Assembly: GCF_027587195.1 (NCBI RefSeq) | Contig: NZ_JAPDDP010000020.1 | Coordinates: 1 to 64,000, forward strand | Source: Solirubrobacter phytolaccae | GTDB lineage: Bacteria > Actinomycetota > Thermoleophilia > Solirubrobacterales > Solirubrobacteraceae | Direction of reading: 5' to 3' | DNA: 64,000 bases | In this document: positions 8,257 through 16,682 of the stretch, in pieces | Layout: every line of letters starts with the position of its first letter | Position numbering within the stretch: the first letter of the stretch is position 1 | Position numbers and translations under genes: made by a program | Notes under the pieces: model-generated | The model's database searches: none | The model's input: the letters and a program-made list of their open reading frames with translations, nothing else | Told to the model about the DNA's origin: nothing

Positions 8257-9389
8257 TCCTGTACGTGGACTGCATCGGCGGGGTCGCCGGGGACATGCTG
8301 CTCGGCGCGCTGCTGGACGCGGGTGCAACGGTCGACCTGTCGCCGTTCGACCTCGCAGTCGAACGCGGGACCGCCGACCGGCACGGCATCACCGCCGTCA
8401 CCACGACCGTGACCGGCGCGGCGGAGCAGCCGCACCGCGACTGGGGGACGATCCGCACGCTGATCGCCGAGGCCGGGCTGCCGGAGCGCGTCGAGGCCCG
8501 CGCGCAGGAGGCGTTCAAGCGGCTCGCGATCGCCGAGGGCCGGATCCACGGCATCGAGCCCGAGCGGGTGCACTTCCACGAGGTCGGCGCGATCGACGCG
8601 ATCGGCGAGATCGTCGGCGTCGCGCTCGCGCTGGAGTCGCTCGGCATCGACAAGGTGCTGTGCTCGCCGCTGCCGATGGGCCGCGGGTTCGTCAAGGCCG
8701 CGCACGGCAACCTGCCGCTGCCCGCGCCCGCCACGTTGGAGCTGCTCAAGGGCGCGCCGATCCACGGTGTGGAACTGGAGATGGAGCTCGTCACGCCGAC
8801 GGGCGCCGCGCTCGTCGCCGCGCTGGCCGAGGGCTACGGACCGCTGCCGCGGATGACGCTGCATTCCACCGGCTACGGCGCCGGCACGCGTGACCTGAAG
8901 CCGTTCCCGAACGTGGTGCGCGTGATCCTCGGCACCGAGGCGACCACGGGCACGATCAGCCTGATCGAGGCCAACCTCGACGACTTCCTGCCCGAGCTGG
9001 CGCCCGACGCCGCCGCCGCGTGCTTTGAAGCCGGCGCGGTCGACGTCTGGACCACGCCGGCCCAGATGAAGCGCGGCCGCCCGGGCTTCGTCATCTCCGC
9101 CCTTGCCCGTCCGGGTGACGAGCGCGCCGTGATCGACGCGATGCTGCGCGAGACCAGCAGCCTCGGCGTGCGCGTCGCGCACCTGGACCGCGTCGAGCTC
9201 GAACGCGACTTCCTCACCGTCGAGGTCGCCGGAGAGCCCGTCCGGATCAAGGTCGGCCGCCGCGAAGGCAAGGTCGTGAACCTCGCCCCCGAGCACGCCG
9301 ACTGCGAGCGCGCGGCGCGAATCGCGGGTGAGCCCGTGAAGACGGTATGGGCGCGTGCCCTCGCCGCGGCCCACGAGGCAGTCGCATGA
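8253..9389 (+). CDS. larC: LarC, nickel insertion protein for the pincer cofactor
   Basis: A 378-residue full-length LarC. The family is a CTP-dependent cyclometallase that inserts nickel into the pyridinium bis-thiocarboxylate mononucleotide. Typical features are DCIGGVAGDMLLGALLDAG at the start, HFHEVGAIDAIGEIVG in the middle (His/Glu/Asp cluster), GRGFVKAAHGNLPLPAPAT, and a C-terminal domain with EANLDDFLPE. LarC is often split by a programmed frameshift into LarC1/LarC2; here both parts lie in one uninterrupted frame. The GTG start is inside the larB stop. A 70-bp spacer holding a repeated element separates it from larE. Confidence 0.93.
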   Translation: MILYVDCIGGVAGDMLLGALLDAGATVDLSPFDLAVERGTADRHGITAVTTTVTGAAEQPHRDWGTIRTLIAEAGLPERVEARAQEAFKRLAIAEGRIHGIEPERVHFHEVGAIDAIGEIVGVALALESLGIDKVLCSPLPMGRGFVKAAHGNLPLPAPATLELLKGAPIHGVELEMELVTPTGAALVAALAEGYGPLPRMTLHSTGYGAGTRDLKPFPNVVRVILGTEATTGTISLIEANLDDFLPELAPDAAAACFEAGAVDVWTTPAQMKRGRPGFVISALARPGDERAVIDAMLRETSSLGVRVAHLDRVELERDFLTVEVAGEPVRIKVGRREGKVVNLAPEHADCERAARIAGEPVKTVWARALAAAHEAVA

Positions 9390-9455
9390 CTCGCGCTGCG
9401 CGCTCGCATGCTTCGGCAGGAACTCGCCTTGCGGCTCGCTCCTGCGGCGAGGTTT
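9390..9455 (+). repeat. bimodular GC-rich intergenic element, copy A
   Basis: The larC-larE spacer contains two successive modules of the form ACTCGC-N4/6-GCTCGC (9389-9408 and 9422-9439), then GCGGCGAGG leading into the larE GTG. Module 2 is closed by the stem GCAGGA/TCCTGC (9416-9421 with 9440-9445). The spacer before the acyltransferase gene (15848-15911) has the same layout with a different closing stem. It includes the ribosome-binding sequence of larE. Confidence 0.55.
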
Positions 9456-9459
9456 CCTC

Positions 9460-10260
9460 GTGACCGGGCCCGGGCTCGCCGCGCTCGAGCGCGAGGTCGC
9501 CGCGCTCGGCCACGCCGTCGTCGCGTTCTCCGGCGGTGTCGACTCGTCCGTCGTCGCCGCGATCGCCTTCCGCGCGCTGGGCGACAAAGCCCGGGCCGTG
9601 ACCGCCGTGTCCCCGTCCGTCGCGAGCGGCGAGCTCGAAGGCGCGCAGCGGGTGGCGGCACACATCGGCATCACGCACGAGCTCGTCAGCACGAACGAGC
9701 TCGCCCGCGACGGCTACCGCGCCAACGGCCGCGACCGCTGCTACTTCTGCAAGTCCGAGCTCTACGGCACGCTCGCCGCGCGTTATCCGGGTGTCCCGCT
9801 GCTCAGCGGCGCCAACAAAGACGACCAGGGCGACTGGCGACCGGGCCTGAAGGCCGCGGCCGAGCACGACGTCGTCCACCCGCTCGTCAACACGAGCAAG
9901 GACGAGGTCCGTGAGCTCGCGCGCCTGCTCGCCCTGCCCAGCGCGGAGAAGCCCGCTTCCCCCTGCCTGGCGAGCCGCATCCCCTACGGCACCGGCGTGG
10001 ACCCCGAGACGCTCGCGCAGATCGACCGCGCCGAGCAGGCCGTGAAGGCGCTCGGGTTCCCGGTCATCCGCGTCCGCCACCACGGCATCCTCGGCCGGCT
10101 GGAAGTCGCCATCGAGGACCTGGACCGCGCGCTGTCAGCCGAGCCCGGCATCGTCCGGGCGATCAAGCGCGCCGGCTACCAGCACGCGGTGATCGACATC
10201 AAGCCCTTCAAGAGCGGCCGGCTCAACGTGGAGCCAGCGCGTCCCGCAACATCGCCGTGA
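9460..10260 (+). CDS. larE: LarE, sulfur insertase of the nickel-pincer cofactor
   Basis: A 266-residue LarE, a PP-loop (ATP pyrophosphatase) enzyme that activates the carboxylates of the cofactor precursor with ATP and delivers sulfur. The PP-loop SGGVDSSVV is near residue 27. CYFC at about residue 94 and a Cys in SPCLASRIPYG (about 170) are the candidate sulfur-donor or cluster-ligand positions. Both sacrificial-Cys and [4Fe-4S] forms of LarE are known, and three cysteines in place favour looking for the cluster form. Start GTG 9460 follows GCGAGG. Converges on the TetR gene with a 38-bp overlap. Confidence 0.93.
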   Translation: MTGPGLAALEREVAALGHAVVAFSGGVDSSVVAAIAFRALGDKARAVTAVSPSVASGELEGAQRVAAHIGITHELVSTNELARDGYRANGRDRCYFCKSELYGTLAARYPGVPLLSGANKDDQGDWRPGLKAAAEHDVVHPLVNTSKDEVRELARLLALPSAEKPASPCLASRIPYGTGVDPETLAQIDRAEQAVKALGFPVIRVRHHGILGRLEVAIEDLDRALSAEPGIVRAIKRAGYQHAVIDIKPFKSGRLNVEPARPATSP

Positions 10261-10813
10261 GCGCGGCGCCGAAGCGCTCGCGCGCCTCCGCCGACGTCGG
10301 GTCGCCGCCGAACAGCCGGGCGCGGAAACCGGCGTCGGAGAAGTAGGTCGAGACCGCTCCGTAGACGATCTGCATCAGCTCGCTGGGGTCGTGCTCGCGC
10401 AGCCGGCCGGCGGCCATCTCGCGCTCCAGGAACGCGATCGCGCGGTCCAGGAACGGCCGCATGTGCTCGGCCATCGCGCCCTCGAGCCGGCCGCCGCCCT
10501 CGATCGCCTCGCGCCGCCAGATGACGACGAAGTCCGCGTGCGTGGCGAAGAACTCCATGCCCGCCCGGACCAGCGCCGCGACACGGTCGAACCCGAGCGG
10601 CGCGACCGCCACGACCTGCGAGGTCATCACCGCCCAGTCCGCCATGGCCTGCTCGATCACGGCGGCGTAGAGCCGTTCCTTGGACTTGAAGTGGTACAGC
10701 AGCGTGGGGTGCGTCAACCCCGCCCGCTCGGCGATGTCCTGCAGCCGCGCGCCGTAGCCGTGGAGCGCGAACTCGCCACGTGCAGCCTCCAAAATGCGGG
10801 CCTGAGAGGGCAT
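10223..10813 (-). CDS. TetR-family regulator of the acyl-CoA reductase/LarA-like operon
   Basis: A 196-residue TetR regulator. The N-terminal helix-turn-helix reads ILEAARGEFALHGYGARLQDIAERAGLTHPTLLYHF, of which the LTHPTLLYHFKSKERLY segment is the recognition part. The C-terminal ligand domain is helical with FADAGF-like TYFSDAGFRARLF near its end. It is divergently transcribed from the reductase/HAD gene, and an 18-bp dyad begins right at its start codon. That placement implies it represses itself and the operon. The ligand may be an acyl-CoA or lipid intermediate (inference from the targets). Confidence 0.9.
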   Translation of the reverse strand: MPSQARILEAARGEFALHGYGARLQDIAERAGLTHPTLLYHFKSKERLYAAVIEQAMADWAVMTSQVVAVAPLGFDRVAALVRAGMEFFATHADFVVIWRREAIEGGGRLEGAMAEHMRPFLDRAIAFLEREMAAGRLREHDPSELMQIVYGAVSTYFSDAGFRARLFGGDPTSAEARERFGAALTAMLRDALAPR

Positions 10814-10831
10814 CTACTGACACGTTAGTAG
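10814..10831. promoter_or_regulatory. probable TetR operator
   Basis: CTACTGACACGTTAGTAG has outer arms CTACT/AGTAG that are perfect inverted repeats and inner arms AC/GT. It directly abuts the TetR start codon (10813) and lies 15 bp before the GTG of the reductase/HAD gene. TetR-type sites commonly have the form TnAC-n-GTnA, so binding here would block both genes. Confidence 0.65.
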
Positions 10832-10845
10832 AGAGCCTTGGTACG

Positions 10846-13074
10846 GTGCTCGCTCTGCCTGACGAAGACGTATTCCCCGCGACCATTCGCGAACGCCTGG
10901 CCGGCCAGACGGTGCTGCTCACCGGTGCCTCCGGCTTCCTCGGCAAGGCCGTGCTCGGCCAGATCCTGCGCGAGCTGCCCGAGACCGAGGTCGTCGTGCT
11001 GCTGCGCGGCGACGCCGCCAAGCGCCTCTCGGACGAGATCCTCCCCAGCGGCCCGTGCGCGGGCCTCGACGGCTCCCGCGTGCGCCCCGTCAGCGGCGAC
11101 CTGGGCCGCGAGGGCCTGCAGGGCCTGGAAGGCATCGACGTCGTCATCCACTGCGCCGCGTCCGTCTCCTTCGAGCAGCCGCTCGACGAGGCGCTCGAGC
11201 TCAACGCCAAGGGCCCGGCCCGGCTGCTCGAGTCGGTCCGCGCCGGCGGCAGCGACCCCTACTTCATCCACGTCTCCACGGCCTACGCGGCCGGCATGCG
11301 CACCGGGCTCGTGCTCGAGAAGCCGTCCGGCACCGCGCCGACGGAGCCGTGGCTGGACCTGAACGCCGAGCTGGACGCCGCGAAGGCCTGGCGGCGGGAC
11401 ATCGAGGCCGAGTCGCGGCTGCCGCAGCACCAGCACCGCTTCGTCGCCGAGGCGCACCGCGCGATCGGCCCGGCCGGCGGCCCGGCGGTCGGCACGCGCG
11501 CCGAGATCCTGCGCTACGAGTGGGTGCGTGACCAGCTGACCGAGCGCGGTCGCGAGCGCGCCCGCGCCCTCGGCTGGAGCGACACCTACGGCCTGTCCAA
11601 GGCACTCGGCGAGCGCACGCTGATCACGGCCAACCCGCGCAACCTGACCATCGTCCGCCCGGCGATCGTCGAGTCCGCGCTGCACACGCCGTACCCCGGC
11701 TGGATGGAGTCGCTGAAGGTCGCCGACCCGATCATGCTCGGCTACGGCGCCGGCATCATCCCCGGCCGCTTCGGCGCCAACCGCAGCATCCGGATCGACA
11801 TCATCCCCGTCGACTTCGTGGCCAACGCGTGCCTCGCGGCCGCCGCGCACCCCCCGGAGACGCCGCGCGTGTTCAACGTGAGCACCGGGATGCGCAACCC
11901 GTTCACGATCGGCGACCTCGCCGAGGTGACGACGAAGTACTTCCGCGAGCGCCCGCTCCCGGACGAGGACGGCCTGCCGGTCAGCGTGCCCGACTGGAAC
12001 TTCTCCTCGGCCGGCAGCATCCTCACGAAGATCAACCGCGCGAACGCCGTGCTCGAGCGCGGCCGCACGCTCGTGGACAAGCTGCCGATCCCGCGCAGCA
12101 ACGACGTCGAGCTCCGGCTGCACAAGAACCAGCGCAAGCTGGACCGGCTGAAGCGGCTCAACGAGATCTACCGCCCGTACGGCGAGCTGGACTGCGTCTT
12201 CGACGACCGCAACGCCCGCGCGCTCCTCGAGTCGCTGCATCCCGAGGACCGCGAGCGGTTCGGGTTCGACGTCGACGAGATCGACTGGGACCACTACATG
12301 GAGGAAGTCCACCTCCCGGCGCTGCGCAAGATCGCCGTGCCGCCCGCGCCCGGGCCGAAGAAGACGCGCTCGGCCGGCCGTCGCCCCGTGCCCGAAGGTC
12401 CGCCCGCGCTCGCGCTGTTCGACGTCGAGGGCGTCGTGCTGGACTCCACCGTCGCGCACTTCTACGCCTGGCTGCGCACGCGCGACATGCCCGAGCTGGA
12501 CAAGCTCGTGTGGACGGCCGGCGCCGCGACCAAGGTCCCGAGCTGGATCATCGAGGACCGCCGCTCGCGCACCGCGTTCAACCGCAACTTCTACAAGCTC
12601 TACAAGGACCTCCCGGCGCGCGAGCTCAAGCGCCAGGCCGAGGACGCTCTGGCGGACTTCATCCAGCCGCGGATCCAGAACGAGGCCGTGCGCCGCATCC
12701 GCGAGCACAAGCGCCGCGGGGACCGCGTGATCCTGATCACGAGCGCCCTGGACTTCCTCGTCGAGCCGCTCAAGCACCTCGCGGACGAGGTCCACGCCGC
12801 CAAGCTCGTCGAGCGCGTCGGGCGCTTCACGGGCGAGCTGGAGGAGCCGCCGCTGACCGCCGACGGTCGCGCGTCCCTGGCTGCCCGCCTGGCCGCCGAC
12901 CACGGCGTCGAGCTGAGCGACTGCCACGCCTACGGCGACTCGCTCGCCGATCTGCCGCTGCTCGAGCTCGTCGGCCATCCGCACGCGATCAACCCCGACT
13001 TCCGGCTCTCCCGTGAGGCGCGGCGTCGCCGCTGGCCGATCGAAGCGTGGAGCACCGAGAAGGCCGCGATCTAG
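10846..13074 (+). CDS. fatty acyl-CoA reductase (NAD-binding)-HAD hydrolase fusion
   Basis: A 742-residue fusion. The N-terminal half is a male-sterility/fatty-acyl-CoA-reductase-type extended SDR: glycine motif LLTGASGFLGKAVLG near residue 20 and catalytic YGLSK near 250. The C-terminal part (from about residue 525) is a HAD-IB-type phosphatase: ALFDVEGVVLDST as motif I and HAYGDSLADLPLLELVG as motif IV. The usual second Asp of motif I is Glu here. Such proteins are known from actinobacteria in lipid metabolism. Likely reaction: acyl-CoA or acyl thioester to aldehyde/alcohol, plus a phosphatase or phosphotransfer step. GTG 10846 is the first usable start after the operator. The stop TAG overlaps the next GTG by one base. 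Confidence 0.85.
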   Translation: MLALPDEDVFPATIRERLAGQTVLLTGASGFLGKAVLGQILRELPETEVVVLLRGDAAKRLSDEILPSGPCAGLDGSRVRPVSGDLGREGLQGLEGIDVVIHCAASVSFEQPLDEALELNAKGPARLLESVRAGGSDPYFIHVSTAYAAGMRTGLVLEKPSGTAPTEPWLDLNAELDAAKAWRRDIEAESRLPQHQHRFVAEAHRAIGPAGGPAVGTRAEILRYEWVRDQLTERGRERARALGWSDTYGLSKALGERTLITANPRNLTIVRPAIVESALHTPYPGWMESLKVADPIMLGYGAGIIPGRFGANRSIRIDIIPVDFVANACLAAAAHPPETPRVFNVSTGMRNPFTIGDLAEVTTKYFRERPLPDEDGLPVSVPDWNFSSAGSILTKINRANAVLERGRTLVDKLPIPRSNDVELRLHKNQRKLDRLKRLNEIYRPYGELDCVFDDRNARALLESLHPEDRERFGFDVDEIDWDHYMEEVHLPALRKIAVPPAPGPKKTRSAGRRPVPEGPPALALFDVEGVVLDSTVAHFYAWLRTRDMPELDKLVWTAGAATKVPSWIIEDRRSRTAFNRNFYKLYKDLPARELKRQAEDALADFIQPRIQNEAVRRIREHKRRGDRVILITSALDFLVEPLKHLADEVHAAKLVERVGRFTGELEEPPLTADGRASLAARLAADHGVELSDCHAYGDSLADLPLLELVGHPHAINPDFRLSREARRRRWPIEAWSTEKAAI

Positions 13075-14216
13075 TGCAGGCCTTGACGTACACGCCGTCG
13101 GTGGCCAAGTACGTGGCGCAGCGCGCGAAGCTTCCGGGCTCCGGCGCGCTGGCGCTCGCCGAGGTTCGGCCCCCACGCATGCCCGGCCCGGGCTGGCTGC
13201 CCGTGCGGCCCAAGCTCACCGGCATCTGCGGCTCGGACCTCGCGCTCGTGACCGGCAAGGCCTCGCTGCACCTGGCGACGCTCACGAGCACGCCGTTCGT
13301 CCCCGGTCACGAGATCGTGGGCGAGATCGGCGCGGGCCCGCGGCGCGGCGAGCGCGTCGTCGTCCAGCCCGCGCTCGGCTGCACCGTGCGTGGCGTCACG
13401 CCCCCGTGCACGGAGTGCGCGCAGGGCCTGCCGGCGCTGTGCCGCAACGTGATCGACGGCAACCTGTCCGCCGGCCTGCAGACCGGCTTCTGCCGCGAGA
13501 CCGGCGGCGGCTGGAGTGAAGGCCTCGTCGCGCACGAGTCGCAGCTGCACACCGTGCCCGACGACCTCTCCGACGAGGACGCGGTGCTGGTGGAGCCGCT
13601 CGCGTGCGCGCTGCACGCCGCGCGCCAGGCGGACGTCCAGCCGGGCGAGACGATCGCGATCATCGGCGCGGGCACGATCGGGCTGCTGACCTTGGCGGCC
13701 GTGCGCGAGGCCGCGCCCTCCGCCACGATCATCGTCGTCGCCAAGCACGCGGGCCAGCAGACCGCCGCGCGCCGCTTCGGCGCCGACGACGTCTTCACGC
13801 CCGAGAACCTCTACATCGAGGGCGCGCGGGTCACGCATTCCCGGAGATTGGTCGGTCATTTGAACCGCGAGATGTTGCTCGGCGGCTTCGACCGTGTACT
13901 TGACTGTGTGGGGACGGGAATGAGCATCGAGCAGTCGATCACGATCACGCGTCCGCGTGGCCGGGTCGTCCTCGTCGGGATGCCGGGTGAGCTGAAGGCC
14001 GACCTCGCCGCGGCGTGGCTGCGCGAGCTCGAGCTGCGGGGCGCGTACGGCTACGAGCACGACTTCCCCGCCGCCCTGAACTTCGCCCGTACGTTGAAGC
14101 CGGGTCGGTTGATCGACCGCGGTTGGCCGCTGCGCAGCTTCCAGAAGGCTTTGGAGACTGCGCCCAAATCCGCACGCGCAGGTCGCGTCAAGACCGTCTT
14201 CGAGATCGCCGCATGA
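13074..14216 (+). CDS. zinc-dependent medium-chain dehydrogenase
   Basis: A 380-residue MDR-superfamily dehydrogenase. Catalytic zinc ligands are in GICGSD (Cys) and PGHEIVGE (His-Glu). A cysteine-rich loop TPPCTECAQGLPALC fits the structural zinc lobe. The Rossmann motif is IIGAGTIGLLTL, and FDRVLDCVG follows. The substrate could be an alcohol, polyol or hydroxy acid; sorbitol/threonine-type dehydrogenases are the nearest forms by eye. It starts at the GTG overlapping the stop of the reductase/HAD gene, and its own stop overlaps the LarA-like ATG (ATGA). It is therefore an integral part of this operon. Confidence 0.85.
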   Translation: MQALTYTPSVAKYVAQRAKLPGSGALALAEVRPPRMPGPGWLPVRPKLTGICGSDLALVTGKASLHLATLTSTPFVPGHEIVGEIGAGPRRGERVVVQPALGCTVRGVTPPCTECAQGLPALCRNVIDGNLSAGLQTGFCRETGGGWSEGLVAHESQLHTVPDDLSDEDAVLVEPLACALHAARQADVQPGETIAIIGAGTIGLLTLAAVREAAPSATIIVVAKHAGQQTAARRFGADDVFTPENLYIEGARVTHSRRLVGHLNREMLLGGFDRVLDCVGTGMSIEQSITITRPRGRVVLVGMPGELKADLAAAWLRELELRGAYGYEHDFPAALNFARTLKPGRLIDRGWPLRSFQKALETAPKSARAGRVKTVFEIAA

Positions 14217-15847
14217 GCATCGCTCCGACCCGCATGATCGAGCGCACCAAGCGCCGCCAGCCCGCCACCGAGCGTGAGGCGTGCGTCGTCGAGGTGCACG
14301 AGCACTCGCCGCCGACGCTGTTCCACTCCGGCGAGCAGTTCCGGCTCGAGCGGCTGCCCGTCGGCTCCCGGATCGTCTATCCGCCGCCGCCCATGAAGGG
14401 CCTCATCGACGTCGATGCCGCGATCTGCGCCGCGCTCGACTCACCCTTGGGCATGGACCCGCTCGACTCGCTGCTGCGACCGGGCATGAAGCTGACGATC
14501 GCGTTCGACGACATCAGCCTTCCGCTCCCGCCGATGAAGCTCCCGGACATCCGCGGGCGGGTCATAGAGCACGTGCTCGAGCGCGCCTACCGGGCCGGCG
14601 TCGAGGACATCCACCTGATCGCGGCGCTCGCGCTGCACCGGCGGATGACCGCGGCCGAGCTCAAGCGCGCCGTCGGCTCCCGGATCTTCGACGAGTTCTA
14701 TCCCGACCGGCTCTACAACCACGACGCCGAGGATCCCGACGGCATCGTGGACCTGGGCAAGACGCGCCACGACGAAGACGTGGAGCTGTCCAAGCGGGCC
14801 GCCGAGTCGGACCTGCTGATCTACGTGAACATCAACATCGTCTCGATGGACGGTGGCCACAAGTCGGTCGCGGTCGGCCTGGGCACGTACAACAGCGTCA
14901 AGGCCCACCACAACGTGCACACGATGCGCCACTCGAAGTCCTTCATGGACCCGAGCAAGTCGGAGATGCACAACAGCACCAACCGGCAGGGCGACATCGT
15001 CGAGGCGGCCGTCCCGATCTTCCACATCGAGACGACGCTCAACAACGACATGTTCGACGGGCCTTTGAGCTTCCTGGCCAAGCCCGAGGCCCGCTGGACG
15101 GCGCGTGAGCAGACGACGTTCGCGGCGCTCAAGCGCACGACGGACCGGATGAACCCGAAGCTGCGGCGCGCGGCCTTCCACAAGTCGACGGCCCCGTACT
15201 CGATCACCGGCGTCCAGGCGGGCGCGGTCGGGCCCGTCCACGAGGTCACGCTCGAGCACGTCGCCGCGCAGCAGGCCGTGTACGTGAAGGGCCAGGCGGA
15301 CATCGTCACCGCCGGCCTGCCGTACGTCGGCCCGTACAACGTCGACTCGATCCTGAACCCGATCCTCGTCATGTGCATGGGGCTCGGGTACTTCTTCAAC
15401 CTCTACCAGGGCGTGCCCCTGGTGCGCGAGGGCGGCGTGATGATCTTCACGCACCCCGTCAAGCGCGAGTTCCACCCGGTGCACCACCCCTCGTACGTGG
15501 ACTTCTACGAGGAGGTCCTGAGCGAGACGAAGGACCCGGCGGAGATCGAGCGGCGCTTCGAGAAGAGCTACGCCGAGGACGAGTGGTACCGCCACCTGTA
15601 CCGGACGAGCCACGCCTACCACGGCGTGCACCCGTTCTACATGTGGTACTGGGGCGCGCACGGCCTCCAGCACCTCGGTGACGTGATCTTCGTCGGCGGC
15701 GACGCCGAGGCCTGCCGCCGCCTGGGCTTCCGCCGCGCCGACACGATGCGCGACGCGCTCGAGATGGCCGAGCAGGTCGTCGGCCGCGATCCGTCGCTCA
15801 CCCACTTCCACTGCCCGCCGCTGTTCTACGCGCAAGTCGAGGCCTGA
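14213..15847 (+). CDS. LarA-like nickel-pincer racemase/epimerase family protein
   Basis: A 544-residue protein of the lactate racemase (LarA/DUF2088) superfamily, clearly longer than typical LarA (about 420-430). Family-like signatures: TIAFDDISLPLPP near residue 100 (LarA has D-x-x-RP), ALALHRRMTAAEL (catalytic His region), LYNHDAED (second His), and SMDGGHKSVAVGLGTY, whose Lys matches the residue that carries the pincer cofactor in LarA. HHNVHT follows. These match a cofactor-binding active site, and larB-larC-larE lie a few kb upstream. Substrate unknown; known members racemise or epimerise 2-hydroxy acids. Neighbours suggest a lipid-linked or acyl-type hydroxy compound. The last 120 residues (rich in His/Tyr/Trp) have no LarA counterpart I recognise. 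Confidence 0.85.
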   Translation: MSIAPTRMIERTKRRQPATEREACVVEVHEHSPPTLFHSGEQFRLERLPVGSRIVYPPPPMKGLIDVDAAICAALDSPLGMDPLDSLLRPGMKLTIAFDDISLPLPPMKLPDIRGRVIEHVLERAYRAGVEDIHLIAALALHRRMTAAELKRAVGSRIFDEFYPDRLYNHDAEDPDGIVDLGKTRHDEDVELSKRAAESDLLIYVNINIVSMDGGHKSVAVGLGTYNSVKAHHNVHTMRHSKSFMDPSKSEMHNSTNRQGDIVEAAVPIFHIETTLNNDMFDGPLSFLAKPEARWTAREQTTFAALKRTTDRMNPKLRRAAFHKSTAPYSITGVQAGAVGPVHEVTLEHVAAQQAVYVKGQADIVTAGLPYVGPYNVDSILNPILVMCMGLGYFFNLYQGVPLVREGGVMIFTHPVKREFHPVHHPSYVDFYEEVLSETKDPAEIERRFEKSYAEDEWYRHLYRTSHAYHGVHPFYMWYWGAHGLQHLGDVIFVGGDAEACRRLGFRRADTMRDALEMAEQVVGRDPSLTHFHCPPLFYAQVEA

Positions 15848-15911
15848 TGCTCGCCCAAGGGCTCGCATCCGGGGCGAGAACTCGCCCAGGGGCTCGTTCT
15901 CGCGCTCGAGG
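15848..15911 (+). repeat. bimodular GC-rich intergenic element, copy B
   Basis: The spacer between the LarA-like gene and the acyltransferase gene repeats the layout of 9390-9455. Module 1 is GCTCGCCCAAGGGCTCGC (15849-15866). Module 2 is ACTCGCCCAGGGGCTCG (15880-15896), closed by the perfect 7-bp stem GCGAGAA/TTCTCGC (15874-15880 with 15897-15903). GCTCGAGG and the GTG start follow. The differing stem sequences in copies A and B both pair, which suggests a conserved RNA structure. Confidence 0.55.
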
Positions 15912-15917
15912 TGTTTT

Positions 15918-16682
15918 GTGAAGTTCGCCTCTGGCGGGCGTCGGCTGGAGAAGCTCGCCGGTTCGAACAAGGCGGGAAGCCGGGCGCCGTCGGCGCCTTC
16001 CAAGTGGCGCACGGTCTCGGCGGGCAAGGACCCGTGGTCCGAGCGCGGCGTCGAGGACCAGGCCTGGCTGCGTGAGCCGCGCCCGGCGCTGATCCGCGAG
16101 CTCGCCCAGCAGGCGCTGCTCTTCCCGGCCACCCGGGCGGTCGCGATGCCGACCATCATCGGCGCCGAGGACCTCGTCCACGCGCCGCAGCCGGCGATCC
16201 TCGCGCCCAACCACGAGAGCGACATCGACACGCCGCTCGTGCTGCTCGCGCTCCCGCACGCCTGGCGCTCCCGCACCGTCGTCGGCGCGGCGAGCGACCG
16301 CTTCTACCGCAAGCGCGGCTACGCCCTCGCGGCCGGCTTCTGGATCAACACCTTCCCGTTCGACCGCGGCGGCGGCCAGCGCCGCGGCCTCGCCGCGGCG
16401 GCCGCCCACCTGCGCGACGGCCGCAACGTGATGCTCTTCCCCCAGGGCACCCGCGGAGCCGGCCCTGAGGGTTACCGCGCGGGCGTCGCCGAGCTCGCGC
16501 TGACCGCCGGCGTCCCGATCATCCCGATCCACATCGAGGGCACCGCGCTCGTCATGCCCAAGGGCCGCGGCCTGAACCGCCGCGGCAAGACGAAGGTCAC
16601 CTTCGCCCGCCCGCTGCAGCCCCGCCCGGGCGAGACGCCCGATCAGCTCACCGCACGCCTGCAGGACTCGATCGAGCACTAA
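15918..16682 (+). CDS. PlsC-like 1-acyl-glycerol-phosphate acyltransferase
   Basis: A 254-residue acyltransferase with the LPLAT signatures: NHESDID (HxxxxD catalytic motif) near residue 95 and FPQGTRG near 175. IEGTALVMPKGRG follows. It transfers an acyl group from acyl-CoA/ACP to a hydroxyl of a phospholipid-type acceptor at the inner membrane face. It is last in the reductase/HAD-dehydrogenase-LarA-like operon, separated by the repeated element, and its GTG follows GCTCGAGG. This supports a lipid product for the operon. The stop shares the 4-bp CTAA with the convergent lipoprotein gene. Confidence 0.9.
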   Translation: MKFASGGRRLEKLAGSNKAGSRAPSAPSKWRTVSAGKDPWSERGVEDQAWLREPRPALIRELAQQALLFPATRAVAMPTIIGAEDLVHAPQPAILAPNHESDIDTPLVLLALPHAWRSRTVVGAASDRFYRKRGYALAAGFWINTFPFDRGGGQRRGLAAAAAHLRDGRNVMLFPQGTRGAGPEGYRAGVAELALTAGVPIIPIHIEGTALVMPKGRGLNRRGKTKVTFARPLQPRPGETPDQLTARLQDSIEH

